Shown: piece by piece, positions 1 to 8,632 of the stretch
Layout: every line of letters begins with the position of its first letter
Position numbering within the stretch: the first letter of the stretch is position 1
NCBI RefSeq assembly: GCF_900114165.1
Contig: NZ_FOSB01000003.1
Span: 303,024-367,023, forward strand
Direction of reading: 5' to 3'
Length of the DNA stretch: 64,000 nucleotides
Source of the DNA: Halobacillus dabanensis
GTDB taxonomy: Bacteria > Bacillota > Bacilli > Bacillales > Halobacillaceae
Made by a program: the position numbers and the translations under genes
The notes under the pieces: model-generated
Told to the model about the DNA's origin: nothing
What the model saw: the letters and a program-made list of their open reading frames with translations, nothing else
The model's database searches: none

Positions 1-195
1 CCATTATATGGAGTAATTGTTCAGCTTTTATTGTGTTCATAGATGAAAGAAATTGGTAAGAAGTATTTCAGGTTAGGATGGCGATTATCATTCTTCAAGA
101 TCCAGATTACATAATGGAACAAATCCTTGGACTGAATGATGATACTGTGGTTCACGGACCGTAGGAAATCAGCTATTTAATAGGAGGAAAAAAAA

Positions 196-762
196 TTGAC
201 GGAACTTAATAAGGAGTTGTCATTAGAACAACGCGAGGAATTAATCAATACTTTGCAAGCACGATTTGAGAACAACATGAACCGCCATGAAGGGATGGAA
301 TGGGCGAGAGTTCAGGAAAAGTTGGAGGCCAATACCGAAAAGTTATGGTCGCTTAATGAAATGGAAATCACTGAGGGCGAACCGGATGTGGTCGGTTATG
401 ATAAAGAGACAGACGAATACATTTTTTATGATTGTTCAGCAGAAAGCCCTAAAGGCCGCAGAAGTGTCTGTTATGACCGGGAAGCCCTCGAATCCAGAAA
501 AAAACATAAACCCGGAAATAGCGCTCAGGATATGGCAACTGCGATGGGCATAGAACTTTTGACAGAAGAACAATATCGAGCGTTGCAGGAACTTGATCAT
601 TTCGATAAGAAAACATCGAGTTGGGTCCAAACACCTGAAGATATCAGAAGCCGTGGCGGAGCGTTATTTTGCGATTTTCGTTTTGGTCATGTCTTCCTGT
701 ATCACAATGGAGCGGAATCCTACTACGCGTCCAGGGGGTTTCGGGGATCGCTGCGTGTTTAA
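196..762 (+). CDS. DUF4256 family protein
   Basis: The 188-residue soluble protein matches my recollection of the DUF4256 family, which has no established function. Recognisable stretches are YDCSAESPKGRRSVCYD near residues 78-94 and the C-terminal GGALFCDFRFGHVFLYHNGA. The start is TTG at 196, chosen because GGAGG at 183-187 lies 8 nt upstream. It stands alone, with a hairpin terminator about 105 nt downstream. No membrane segment or signal peptide is visible. Confidence 0.85.
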   Translation: MTELNKELSLEQREELINTLQARFENNMNRHEGMEWARVQEKLEANTEKLWSLNEMEITEGEPDVVGYDKETDEYIFYDCSAESPKGRRSVCYDREALESRKKHKPGNSAQDMATAMGIELLTEEQYRALQELDHFDKKTSSWVQTPEDIRSRGGALFCDFRFGHVFLYHNGAESYYASRGFRGSLRV

Positions 763-867
763 CTAGCACGGTCAGCAAGTTATATAATGGATAGGGGCCT
801 TCTAAATGCTTTTGCGTAATTTGGGGGGAAGTCATTCATTCAGCATGGGGAATCGTTTGAAGAGAAA

Positions 868-903
868 AAAGAAAGCTGAGCCGCATGTTCAGCTTTCTTT
901 TTA
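868..903. terminator. Bidirectional rho-independent terminator
   Basis: AAAGAAAGCTGA and TCAGCTTTCTTT form a 12-bp stem with a 9-nt loop, with a T run on the plus strand and an A run that serves the minus strand. It sits between the convergent DUF4256 gene and the cupin regulator gene. Confidence 0.8.
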
Positions 904-942
904 ATGAAGTTTTTGTGTTTGATGGGAAAGGCCGTATATGCT

Positions 943-1524
943 TTAGTTTTGATTCGAATAAATCATGACAAAATGCAGGACGGCTGGATCAGTATCATTG
1001 TTTACATATCCATGTCTTTGATCTGCGTGAAATTTAATGGAGTCATAGGTATTCAAATCATAGACCTCATCTTGTATATGGATGGTGACACTTCCGTCCA
1101 TAACGGTTACATATTCAATGACACCTGGCTGGTGCGGATCTGCGAAATACTCGCCGCCTGGATTTAAGGTAGCGCGGTGGGTTTCTAATGATCCATAGCC
1201 ACTATTTGTGAACATAGGCTCTAGGGTAAGATTTTCATTTGCACTTAAAATTTTGTTTCCTTCGTTATTTCTTGAAAGGACCACCTCTTGTTTCTCGGTG
1301 AGTAAAGCCGAGATGGGAATAGCCAGACCGTTGGCAATTTTCCAAATAACCGTCAAGGAAGGGTTAGCTTCCCCTCTTTCAATCTTTCCTAACGTTAATT
1401 TACTTACATCGGTTTGATCAGCTAATTCCTGTAAACTAATGCCCTGGGATTTCCTGATGCCTCTTAACCTCATTCCTACTTGTCGATTGAGCTTTTCTGC
1501 TTCTGTTATTTTCTGCTCATCCAT
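943..1524 (-). CDS. XRE-family regulator with C-terminal cupin domain
   Basis: This is a DNA-binding regulator with a Cro/cI helix-turn-helix near residues 18-70 (SLQELADQTDVSKLTLGKIE) and a small cupin barrel at about 100-190, where HQPGVIEYVTVMDGSV and the late HADQRHGYV stretch are typical. Such proteins usually control a neighbouring transporter or catabolic gene, with the cupin sensing a small ligand. The ATG at 1524 is preferred over the further upstream start at 1563 because AGGGAGAG precedes it. It is divergent from an efflux pump gene and probably regulates both promoters. The ligand is unknown. Confidence 0.85.
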   Translation of the reverse strand: MDEQKITEAEKLNRQVGMRLRGIRKSQGISLQELADQTDVSKLTLGKIERGEANPSLTVIWKIANGLAIPISALLTEKQEVVLSRNNEGNKILSANENLTLEPMFTNSGYGSLETHRATLNPGGEYFADPHQPGVIEYVTVMDGSVTIHIQDEVYDLNTYDSIKFHADQRHGYVNNDTDPAVLHFVMIYSNQN

Positions 1525-1574
1525 GACTGAATCTCTCCCTTTCGTTTTATTTCCTTGATTCACAAAATATTCTG

Positions 1575-1611
1575 TATACTATGTTATACTTTGAGTAAAC
1601 TTTAATATACT
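1575..1611. promoter_or_regulatory. Helically phased TATACT repeats between divergent genes
   Basis: TATACT occurs at 1575, 1585 and 1606, with a variant TAAACT at 1596. The steps are 10, 11 and 10 bp, one DNA turn each. The array lies in the 114-bp divergent region between the cupin regulator and the efflux gene. It may be an operator array or a set of overlapping -10 elements; the sequence alone does not decide. Confidence 0.45.
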
Positions 1612-1638
1612 TTTTAGGGGGAAGGCGGGACTTTTTTA

Positions 1639-2622
1639 ATGAAGGAAATTTTACTCGGGATTACAGCGTCTATGTTTTTTGCCGTTACGTTTGTATTGAA
1701 CCGTTCCATGGAGGTGGCTGGTGGAAGCTGGATGTGGAGCTCGTCCCTTCGCTTTATATTCATGGTTCCTTTTTTAATATTCATTGTACTAATCAGACAT
1801 AACATAAAACAAGTGATTCTAGAATTGAAAAAGGCTCCCCTTCCGTGGCTGGGGTGGAGTTTTGTAGGATTTGTGCTTTTTTATGCGCCGTTAACGTATG
1901 CGGCTGCGTATGGACCTGGCTGGCTTGTAGCAGGTACGTGGCAGGTGACGATTTTAGGGGGAATATTAGTTGCTCCTCTGTTCTACTATACAGTGCAAAC
2001 CGAAACCGGTCCGCTAAAGCAACGACATCGAATTCAAAAGAAGGCTCTGCTTGTGTCAACGATCATCCTTATTGGAGTTATGCTGATTCAATTTCAAAAG
2101 ATGGGCGATTTGACTTTCAGTGAGGCGTTAGCTGGAATTCTTCCTGTGTTAGTAGCCTCCTTTGCCTATCCGCTCGGCAATCGTAAAATGATGGTCCTTT
2201 GTGACGGGCGATTGGATACGTTTCAGCGAGTGTTAGGAATGACCATTGCGAGTCTCCCATTCTGGCTGATTCTATGTATTGTCGCTTTGTTCCGTGTAGG
2301 TGCTCCTTCTCAGGGACAGCTTTTCCAATCGTTCATTGTCGCTGTTTGCTCTGGGGTCATTGCAACAACACTGTTTTTTATTGCGACAGATCGTGTAAGG
2401 CTCCATCAAGGGAAGCTTGCCGCTGTCGAAGCCACACAGTCTACCCAAGTCTTGTTTGTAGTAGTTGGTGAAAGCCTGCTTTTAGCCAGTCCTTTACCAG
2501 GAAATGTGGCGATGGCCGGGATCGGAATTATTATTTTCGGTATTATTATGCATAGTTTTAGTGTGAGAGGGGCTGCTAGCAAAACTGGAGCTTTGCCGAA
2601 AGTGAGAAAAAAAGTACTATGA
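1639..2622 (+). CDS. Multidrug resistance efflux transporter family protein (DMT/EmrE-like)
   Basis: The 327-residue polytopic membrane protein has about ten hydrophobic helices and starts at the first helix (LLGITASMFFAVTFVLNRSM). The Bacillus-type EmrE/DMT efflux family is recognised from this length, the repeated EamA-like halves and late motifs such as KLAAVEATQSTQVLFVVVGE. Likely role: proton-driven export of small molecules; substrate unknown. ATG at 1639 follows a purine-rich GGGGGAAGG about 15 nt upstream, a long spacing, so initiation may be weak. It is divergent from the cupin regulator, the probable local controller. Confidence 0.8.
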   Translation: MKEILLGITASMFFAVTFVLNRSMEVAGGSWMWSSSLRFIFMVPFLIFIVLIRHNIKQVILELKKAPLPWLGWSFVGFVLFYAPLTYAAAYGPGWLVAGTWQVTILGGILVAPLFYYTVQTETGPLKQRHRIQKKALLVSTIILIGVMLIQFQKMGDLTFSEALAGILPVLVASFAYPLGNRKMMVLCDGRLDTFQRVLGMTIASLPFWLILCIVALFRVGAPSQGQLFQSFIVAVCSGVIATTLFFIATDRVRLHQGKLAAVEATQSTQVLFVVVGESLLLASPLPGNVAMAGIGIIIFGIIMHSFSVRGAASKTGALPKVRKKVL

Positions 2623-2676
2623 CACATTTATGGCGAAGGCTTTGTTAATAATGACGAAACGGTTATAATCAATGTA

Positions 2677-2707
2677 AGAAGGAGGGCAGATGTTATGCCC
2701 TCCTTTT
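2677..2707. terminator. Bidirectional terminator
   Basis: AAGGAGGGCA and TGCCCTCCTT form a 10-bp stem with a 6-nt loop, with T residues after the right arm and A residues before the left. It lies between the convergent efflux gene and the broken lipoprotein gene. Confidence 0.75.
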
Positions 2708-3581
2708 ACTGAATTACAAGTCCATCGGTTAATTTCCAGTGAGATTCCTTTTCCAAACTTCCTTGCTTATTTATTTTCCCCTTCACCTTGATTGGGTCGC
2801 CGCGGTCGATATTCAAATCCAGCGATTGCCCTTCTAGATTCTGAGTTTCGACGACAAATGTGTAAGGTAACATTTCGGTGCTGTTGGTTTCCATGTTCAA
2901 CCAGTTTTCCCCGTTATACGACTCGCCCCCATAAACGACGAGGAAATCAGGAAAAGTTTGTACAAGAACCCCTTCCCATGTTACTTCTTTATTGTACATA
3001 AAGCGGACAAAGGTGGCAGATTTCAGGGATGGCTCCAGATCGTAAAAGGAGTCGACAGTTCCTTGGAATCCACCAATCTTTCCGTTTCTGAACTTGTGCA
3101 CGAAATCTTTGCTGTTCTGGTGAGTTATAATAGGCTTTATAAAGTCCTTCCACCGGTTCCCTTGCCTCGAGAACGGATTGAAAACTATCCAATTGTTTCA
3201 TGGATCCTAAGAAAATCAGTACAATATTTTCATGGACGAGAGCAATCGGTTCATCTTTGAATTGTGCTGCATCATCGGCAGTTTCGAATTCTATGATATC
3301 AATATCTTTGGTGGAGATCCCGTCAACAAAGGCTGGATGGTCCTGGATGTGATCAGCCGGGCTCTCTGGTTCACCCTCTAAAAGATTAGAGTTTTGAGCC
3401 ACTGATAGACGTTTTCTGCTGTATATTCTCTCGGATCTTCTTCTTTCGCGATTTCACCTTCTTGCATACCCTCTTCGGCTGTTTCATCTTGTTCCCCATT
3501 TGTCTGTTCAGGATACTCTTCTTCCATGCAACCTATGAGCAAGAGTAAAAAAGCAGGAAGTATCCATAATTTCACTTTCAC
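2706..3581 (-). pseudogene. Lipoprotein gene broken by two frameshifts
   Basis: The minus strand begins at GTG 3581 after GGAGG with a lipoprotein signal (ILPAFLLLLIGC, lipobox LIGC), then an acidic linker. Near 3395 the frame closes (WLKTLIF stop) while continuous coding carries on in another frame (VAQNSNLLEGEPESPADHIQ). Near 3110 coding returns to the first frame (NSKDFVHKFRNGKIGGFQG) and runs to 2706. Frames 1 and 3 are identical, so the two indels compensate around a 270-bp block. The intact protein would be about 290 residues, extracellular and membrane-anchored. I do not recognise the family. Sequencing error is possible but two events are needed. Confidence 0.75.
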
Positions 3582-3875
3582 ATTGTTCCTCCTTCAGATT
3601 GTCATACGAAGTTATTATAAAGCAGTCATGGAATGGTGGGAAGAAATGGCGTAGTTTTCCTATAAAATAGTGACAAAAATTTTCTGAATCCTCTATGATG
3701 ATAAATAGATGAATAGGAGCAGTTGGATTTTTCCATCTTTAGTATGTTACCAATGGGCCCACCGCTAGTACTATTTTCCCGCACTTATATGTGTAGCTCG
3801 GAACAGTGTTCATGTTAATCAGTATCGCGGCTGTTTTATGGCGGTGCAGAGGATTATAAAAAGGAGATAATGACA

Positions 3876-4397
3876 ATGTCTGTTACGTTTGAAAAGCTTA
3901 CCGAACCAACAAGAGAGATCGCTGAATCCTATAACCAGTGGGAAAACGATCCGGATCTTATTCCTATGATCCGCCCAAACAAGGATAAAGAGGCAGCTGG
4001 GAAAAGATATACTGTGACTGCAGAAAATCTGCGAAAACGGCTGCAGGATCATGAGGTTTTTCTTATTTATGTGGAAGGTGTGTTAGTCGGAGAAATGAAT
4101 TATATAGTGAATCCTGGCCATTTGTTTGATAAAAGGCAGGATACCGCCTGGATCGGAATAACGATTGGTGAACCGGATGGGCGGGGAAAAGGTGCCGGTT
4201 ATCAGGCGATGCGTTTTTTGGAAAAGGAAATCGCTGCTCGTGGTCTGAAGCGGATCGAGTTAGGGGTTTTTGAATTTAATGAAACTGCGCATAAGTTGTA
4301 TAGGAAACTCGGCTATAGAGAGGTTGCTAGAATCCCGGACTTCACCTATAAAGATGGAAGCATGTGGGCGGACATTCGTATGGAAAAGCATTTATAG
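3876..4397 (+). CDS. GNAT family N-acetyltransferase
   Basis: A 173-residue Gcn5-related acetyltransferase, transferring acetyl from acetyl-CoA to an unidentified amine. Motif A appears as ITIGEPDGRGKGAGYQAMRFLEKE (central GRGKGAG pyrophosphate loop), followed by IELGVFEFNETAHKLYRKLGY, the usual strand 5 and helix. The ATG at 3876 is chosen over 3870 because AAGGAG at 3861-3866 is properly spaced only from 3876. The next gene starts 12 nt after the stop, so the two acetyltransferases look like one operon. Confidence 0.88.
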   Translation: MSVTFEKLTEPTREIAESYNQWENDPDLIPMIRPNKDKEAAGKRYTVTAENLRKRLQDHEVFLIYVEGVLVGEMNYIVNPGHLFDKRQDTAWIGITIGEPDGRGKGAGYQAMRFLEKEIAARGLKRIELGVFEFNETAHKLYRKLGYREVARIPDFTYKDGSMWADIRMEKHL

Positions 4398-4408
4398 GAG
4401 GGGACGTT

Positions 4409-4894
4409 GTGGAAATAAGGAAAATGAGAAGAGAAGATCACCGGGTTGTGTCACCAAAGCTCAATGAATGGTGGGGAGGAAGGCAGATGTCATCCATGAT
4501 GCCCCGTTTGTTCTTTGACCATTTCCACGATACTGGTTTTATAATAGAAGAAGACCATACGATGGTCGGTTTTCTCGTCGGCTTTCTATCTCAGAGCGAG
4601 CCAGACGAGGCGTATATTCATTTCGTCGGTGTGGCTCCTGAATATAGAGAGCGGCACATTGGACGTCAATTATATGAAACTTTCTTTCACAAGGCCATGA
4701 AAGAAGGAAGGGCAATTGTTAGAGCGATCACTTCTCCGGTAAACAAAGCCTCGATCGCTTACCATAAGAAAATGGGGTTTGAAATCCAATCGGGGGACGG
4801 AGTAATCGACGGGATTCCGGTTAGTCTCAACTATGATGGAGAGGGCGGGCATCGCGTTTTGTTTAAAAAAGTATTAAATCAACCAGATGGATGA
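4409..4894 (+). CDS. GNAT family N-acetyltransferase
   Basis: A second GNAT enzyme, 161 residues from GTG at 4409, which follows GGAGGGG at the end of the previous gene; an upstream in-frame ATG at 4364 lies inside that gene and lacks a ribosome site. Motif A reads HFVGVAPEYRERHIGRQLYETF, with the R/Q-x-x-G-x-G/A loop present as RERHIG. The C-terminal SIAYHKKMGFE is the standard motif B. Substrate unknown; probably co-transcribed with the upstream acetyltransferase. Confidence 0.85.
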   Translation: MEIRKMRREDHRVVSPKLNEWWGGRQMSSMMPRLFFDHFHDTGFIIEEDHTMVGFLVGFLSQSEPDEAYIHFVGVAPEYRERHIGRQLYETFFHKAMKEGRAIVRAITSPVNKASIAYHKKMGFEIQSGDGVIDGIPVSLNYDGEGGHRVLFKKVLNQPDG

Positions 4895-4985
4895 TGTGTA
4901 TTTGGACAAAAACTTTTATAATAGAGAGAACAAGGTTTGCAAAATGATAGAGAACCCTTCATATTGGTAGAAAAGGAGGCCCGAA

Positions 4986-5693
4986 ATGCGACACGATATA
5001 CAACCGAATGAACGAGCTTACTCTACAAAAGAAGTAGCCGAAGAGGTCGGCATCGCAACGACGACTGTAAGGCGGTATGGGCAACTTTTAGAACAGAACG
5101 GTTATGAGTTTTTTAAAGATGGGGATCGTCGGATTTTCGTAAAGTCTGATGTCGAAGTGCTGAAAGATATCCGTGATGCGGACATGCCGAAAGAAGACCG
5201 GGTGAAAGAAATTGTCCAAGAACAAAAGGAAATGCTGGCTGGATATAATTCCCGTGAAATAGCCATAGCGGATACATACCAATCTGGACTGCAAGGCCCG
5301 GACCAGACGAAAGAGATGTTCCGCATCCTTGTCAATGAATTGGCGGCAACACGTGAAATGAATGTGCAATTGCAGAATGATATGACTGAACTGAAAACGA
5401 CTGTTTCCCGCCTGAAACAGGATCACCATGTCATCAGCTCTGGTGTCGGTAATTTTTCTCAAAAAACGCATACGAAAATGGACAAGATGATGCAACAGCA
5501 ACAAGAGCAGTACGAAGAGTTATTGCAACGGGAGAAAGAGAAGAGTGAATACCTTCAGAAAGAGATCCAGGAGATGCGGGAAGAACAGAAGAAGGAATGG
5601 CAGTCGCAAAATGATTTTAATGAACGACTGGAAAATACGGTCAAACATTCGAGAGGGACATTAGGGAAGCTTATTTCCTTGTTCCGTAAATAG
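4986..5693 (+). CDS. MerR-type HTH coiled-coil protein (DUF3967-like)
   Basis: The protein has an N-terminal MerR-like winged helix-turn-helix (YSTKEVAEEVGIATTTVRRYGQLLEQNGY, residues about 11-40, cut here to the key part), a DUF-type middle region, then a long Gln/Glu/Lys-rich coiled coil (about 110-215) ending in the basic hydrophobic tail LGKLISLFRK. The tail and coiled coil fit the DUF3967 group found on Bacillus chromosomes and plasmids. The architecture resembles RacA, which anchors DNA, but no orthology is claimed. The start follows AAGGAGG. A terminator follows directly. Confidence 0.75.
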   Translation: MRHDIQPNERAYSTKEVAEEVGIATTTVRRYGQLLEQNGYEFFKDGDRRIFVKSDVEVLKDIRDADMPKEDRVKEIVQEQKEMLAGYNSREIAIADTYQSGLQGPDQTKEMFRILVNELAATREMNVQLQNDMTELKTTVSRLKQDHHVISSGVGNFSQKTHTKMDKMMQQQQEQYEELLQREKEKSEYLQKEIQEMREEQKKEWQSQNDFNERLENTVKHSRGTLGKLISLFRK

Positions 5694-5702
5694 GCCAAGG
5701 GA

Positions 5703-5737
5703 AACGCTTGAATCGGTTGGGGTTCAAGTGTTTTTTG
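5703..5737 (+). terminator. Rho-independent terminator
   Basis: ACGCTTGAA and TTCAAGTGT pair with one G-T, followed by six T residues, 10 nt after the MerR-like gene. Confidence 0.8.
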
Positions 5738-5768
5738 TATCATATACTCATGATGAAGAAGGGATGAG

Positions 5769-6272
5769 ATGATGTACAAACTGGTAGTATCCTTGTTTTT
5801 CGTCCTCCTGGTCACAGGTGCTCAACCGTCTGCCGCTTATGTTGTTCAGGAAAATCCGGGAAGTAAACCTTCTAAGGAAGAAAATGGGGACAGGGATTTG
5901 CCTGCAAAATTGGTGTTATTGGGTCCGGAGGCTGAAGAGAGGTTGGAGATAACAAATCCAGCTGCTGTCTTCGAAGTGATGAAAGCGATAGAAAATGCAA
6001 ATCAAACCGATAGGACGGAGGATAAAGGAGAAAAGTTGGGGACGCTCGAATTAAAGGAAAATAAGTGGATGGCTATTCATTATTCGAAAGATCGATCTTC
6101 CGTTCTTTTCGAGTGGGAAGAAAAGACAAGCTTCATGGAACGAAGAAAGTTCTTTGCTCTTTTCCAAGCTGAAAGGAAAGCAGAGCCCCTCCCACCAGGG
6201 GAAGGAGGAGATGTTCAACCAATCCCTCCAGCTGATGGAGTCCATTCTGATGACATCATTCCTCTTCCGTAA
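5769..6272 (+). CDS. Secreted protein of unknown function
   Basis: A signal peptide covers about residues 1-22 (hydrophobic core LVVSLFFVLLVTGA, likely cleavage after AQPSAA). The mature part is about 140 residues, charged, and ends in a proline-rich tail (PLPPGEGGDVQPIPPADGVH). Two adjacent ATGs at 5769 and 5772 follow AAGAAGGG, so the start is ambiguous by one codon. I do not recognise a family. No cysteine, sortase motif or catalytic motif is visible. Confidence 0.7.
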   Translation: MMYKLVVSLFFVLLVTGAQPSAAYVVQENPGSKPSKEENGDRDLPAKLVLLGPEAEERLEITNPAAVFEVMKAIENANQTDRTEDKGEKLGTLELKENKWMAIHYSKDRSSVLFEWEEKTSFMERRKFFALFQAERKAEPLPPGEGGDVQPIPPADGVHSDDIIPLP

Positions 6273-6387
6273 ACGGTTTGCCTCGAACGTACGTTTTCCG
6301 TCCAAAGTTGTATATGACATTCCTCCCTTTCTCTGATACCGATTCGACTCCATTCCCGTAATCTGTAGAATAAGGAGGTTATGAGGA

Positions 6388-6891
6388 ATGAGTATCGTTA
6401 TTTTTAGTGGAACACCAAGAAAGCATGGACGGACGCGGCAGGTAGCCAAAGAGGTTGCGGAAAAATTGGACGGTACGTTAGTCGATTTGAGTGAAGGGAG
6501 TTTACCTATGTTTAATGGGGAGGATGCTCAAGGGCAAAACGAGACTGTCCAATGGTTAAGAAAAATAGTCGAAGAAGCCGAGGCATTTGTATGGGTATCG
6601 CCGGAATATCATAATGGTATGAGCGGAGCACTGAAGAATGCGCTGGATTACCTGGGGTCGAATCATTTCAAAGGAAAGCCGACTTTACTGCTTGCTGTAT
6701 CCGGCGGCGGTAAAGGTGGAATCAATGCCCTTAATCAAATGCGTACGATTGGGCGGGGTTTATATGCGGATGTTGCAGCTCAACAAATGATTTTTGATCC
6801 AGATGATTTTATTGGGGATGGGCGCTTGAGTAGAGAAAGTGAAGAGAAGCTGCAAGAAGTGCTGAGCGGATTCTTTCCGGTACAAGTGTGA
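6388..6891 (+). CDS. azr: FMN-dependent NADPH azoreductase / NADPH:FMN reductase
   Basis: A 167-residue flavodoxin-fold oxidoreductase very similar, from memory, to Bacillus subtilis Azr (YhdA). Matching motifs are the phosphate loop SGTPRKHGRTR (residues 6-16), the flavin-binding PEYHNGMSGALKNALDYL and the AVSGGGKGGINALNQMRT block. It reduces FMN, quinones and azo dyes with NADPH in the cytosol. The start follows AAGGAGG. The yhcY/yhcZ two-component genes lie immediately downstream, as in B. subtilis where they neighbour azr, so the pairing is conserved even though the order differs. Confidence 0.9.
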   Translation: MSIVIFSGTPRKHGRTRQVAKEVAEKLDGTLVDLSEGSLPMFNGEDAQGQNETVQWLRKIVEEAEAFVWVSPEYHNGMSGALKNALDYLGSNHFKGKPTLLLAVSGGGKGGINALNQMRTIGRGLYADVAAQQMIFDPDDFIGDGRLSRESEEKLQEVLSGFFPVQV

Positions 6892-6905
6892 GACGGTGTT
6901 TGGAG

Positions 6906-6998
6906 GAATCCGGGCGTTAATTTAGAATCCGACATTAGTATTTAAGTATTCGACACCAAAGTTTAAGAATCCGACACTATAATTAGAGAATTATACTT
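6906..6998. repeat. Tandem repeat with 21-bp period
   Basis: Units begin GAATCCG or GTATTCG at 6906, 6925, 6946 and 6967, with a weak fifth at 6988. The last three full steps are exactly 21 bp. The core is AATCCGACA or TATTCGACA followed by an AT-rich spacer ending TTAA. It fills the gap between azr and the histidine kinase gene. Confidence 0.65.
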
Positions 6999-7048
6999 TA
7001 GGAATCCTGGATTGGCAGTGATTTTTCCATAGGGAGATGAAGTGTGTT

Positions 7049-8632
7049 ATGAGTGGGTATGAAAGAGTGGAAGAACTGAATATCATGAAAGTCATCGCAG
7101 AAACGCTGAACCGTTGTAATGATTTGACGGTGATGCTGCAAACCGTATTGGAAAAATTGCTGCAGCTTACAAAGCTGGAAGCAGGTTGGATTTTCCTGGT
7201 GGATGATCAACCGGAATACCAATTGGCCGCTTATCATGGATTGCCACCTGCATTGTCCTGGGGGAATCAAAAACCGATGTGCAGCGGAGATTGTTACTGT
7301 TTGAGCCGGTATAGGAACGGTAAATTGAACGAACCTGTAAATATCATTGAATGTAAGCGGCTGAATGATGCGATCGAAAAATCGTGGGGAGAGACATATG
7401 GAATCACTCACCATGCAACCATCCCGCTGGGTGACGGTGCTGATTCGTTCGGCCTGTTGAATGTTGCCTCACCGAGAAAAGAAAAGTTTTCAGAGGAAGA
7501 GCTGACATTGCTTCAGTCTCTTGGCTACCAAATTGGCACAGCGATTCGGCGCACACGGCTCTATCAGGAAGAGCAAAGACGAGCGGAGAACTATGAAAAA
7601 TTGAATGAGCTGATGGGTACACTTTGGTCGGCTTCTGAACTTACGGAGTTGGCAAAGCTTCTAGTGGAAGAAGGGCAGAAAATTTTCCAGTGGTCCTATG
7701 CAAATTTTTACATAAGAGAAGAAGAGACGTTCGTTTTGATAGCCTCAGAATCAGAAGAGGACGTCGGTTCTCCTTCTACGTTCGGCACAAGTGAGCATTC
7801 AGCAATTCTAACAGAAAAGATAGAGCTGTCGCGGGATGGTTCGAGTGGAAAACTGCCCATTATCCGTCACCAACAGGTGTTAGGAGTGGTTGTAATCCGG
7901 GCTCCTCTTCAGAACCCTTTCCGTGAGAGTGATAAAGAAATGTTGGAAGCACTAGCACGGCATTTGTCCTTAGTGTATGAAAGCATAGCTTTACAAGAAA
8001 AGCGTCAGGAGCTGCTGTTGCATGAAGAAAGAAAGCGCCTGGCCAGGGATTTGCATGATTCTGTAAATCAGAAGCTGTTTTCTTTATCGTTAACAGCGAA
8101 AGGAGCGAAAGAAATCGTCGGCAAGTATGATGCGTCGCTCGGAGAACTGATGGATGATATGTGGTTGATGTCCCAACAGTCATTAAAAGAAATGCGTTCA
8201 TTGATTTGGCAGCTTCGACCTGTTGGTTTGGAAGAAGGGCTGCTTTCTGCATTGAAAAAGTATGCCGATCATCTTGATTTGAGGGTTCACTTTGATGTGG
8301 AACGGTTGCCAGACTGGCCAAGGCAAATCGAGGAAACATTATGGCGAATCGGTCAGGAAGCGATGAACAACGTTTCAAAACATGCAAACGTCAAAGAAGT
8401 AAATATCCGCATCGATGAAACAAAACAGGGAGTCGGCATGCAGGTGAGTGATGAAGGGGATGGATTCAGCGACAAGCAAAGCAACGGAAAGCAAACACTT
8501 GGTTTAACGAGTATGAGGGAACGCGTAGATTTGTTACAAGGAGACTTTTCGATAAGAAGTGCACATGGGAGAGGAACGAATGTCGAGATATTCCTTCCTT
8601 ATAAAAAAGAAAGAGAGAGGGATCAATCATGA
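7049..8632 (+). CDS. yhcY: GAF-domain sensor histidine kinase (NarL/HisKA_3 type), YhcY-like
   Basis: A cytosolic sensor kinase of about 527 residues with no membrane segment. A first GAF domain covers about 10-170, including the cysteine-rich CSGDCYC that could hold a metal or redox cofactor, and a second, weaker GAF-like region covers about 185-320. The HisKA_3 dimerisation helix carries EERKRLARDLHDSVNQKLF with the phosphorylated histidine near residue 336, and the HATPase domain has EALNN-type EAMNNVSKHA, DEGDGF and GLTSMRER. ATG 7049 is preferred; ATG 7037 directly abuts GGGAG. Its stop overlaps the regulator start (ATGA). It resembles YhcY of B. subtilis but is longer. Confidence 0.88.
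   Translation: MSGYERVEELNIMKVIAETLNRCNDLTVMLQTVLEKLLQLTKLEAGWIFLVDDQPEYQLAAYHGLPPALSWGNQKPMCSGDCYCLSRYRNGKLNEPVNIIECKRLNDAIEKSWGETYGITHHATIPLGDGADSFGLLNVASPRKEKFSEEELTLLQSLGYQIGTAIRRTRLYQEEQRRAENYEKLNELMGTLWSASELTELAKLLVEEGQKIFQWSYANFYIREEETFVLIASESEEDVGSPSTFGTSEHSAILTEKIELSRDGSSGKLPIIRHQQVLGVVVIRAPLQNPFRESDKEMLEALARHLSLVYESIALQEKRQELLLHEERKRLARDLHDSVNQKLFSLSLTAKGAKEIVGKYDASLGELMDDMWLMSQQSLKEMRSLIWQLRPVGLEEGLLSALKKYADHLDLRVHFDVERLPDWPRQIEETLWRIGQEAMNNVSKHANVKEVNIRIDETKQGVGMQVSDEGDGFSDKQSNGKQTLGLTSMRERVDLLQGDFSIRSAHGRGTNVEIFLPYKKERERDQS

Noticed and set aside
3780..3860. Short hydrophobic frame LGTVFMLISIAAVLW before the acetyltransferase gene
   Set aside because: Only about 20 codons after an in-frame stop and no ribosome site.
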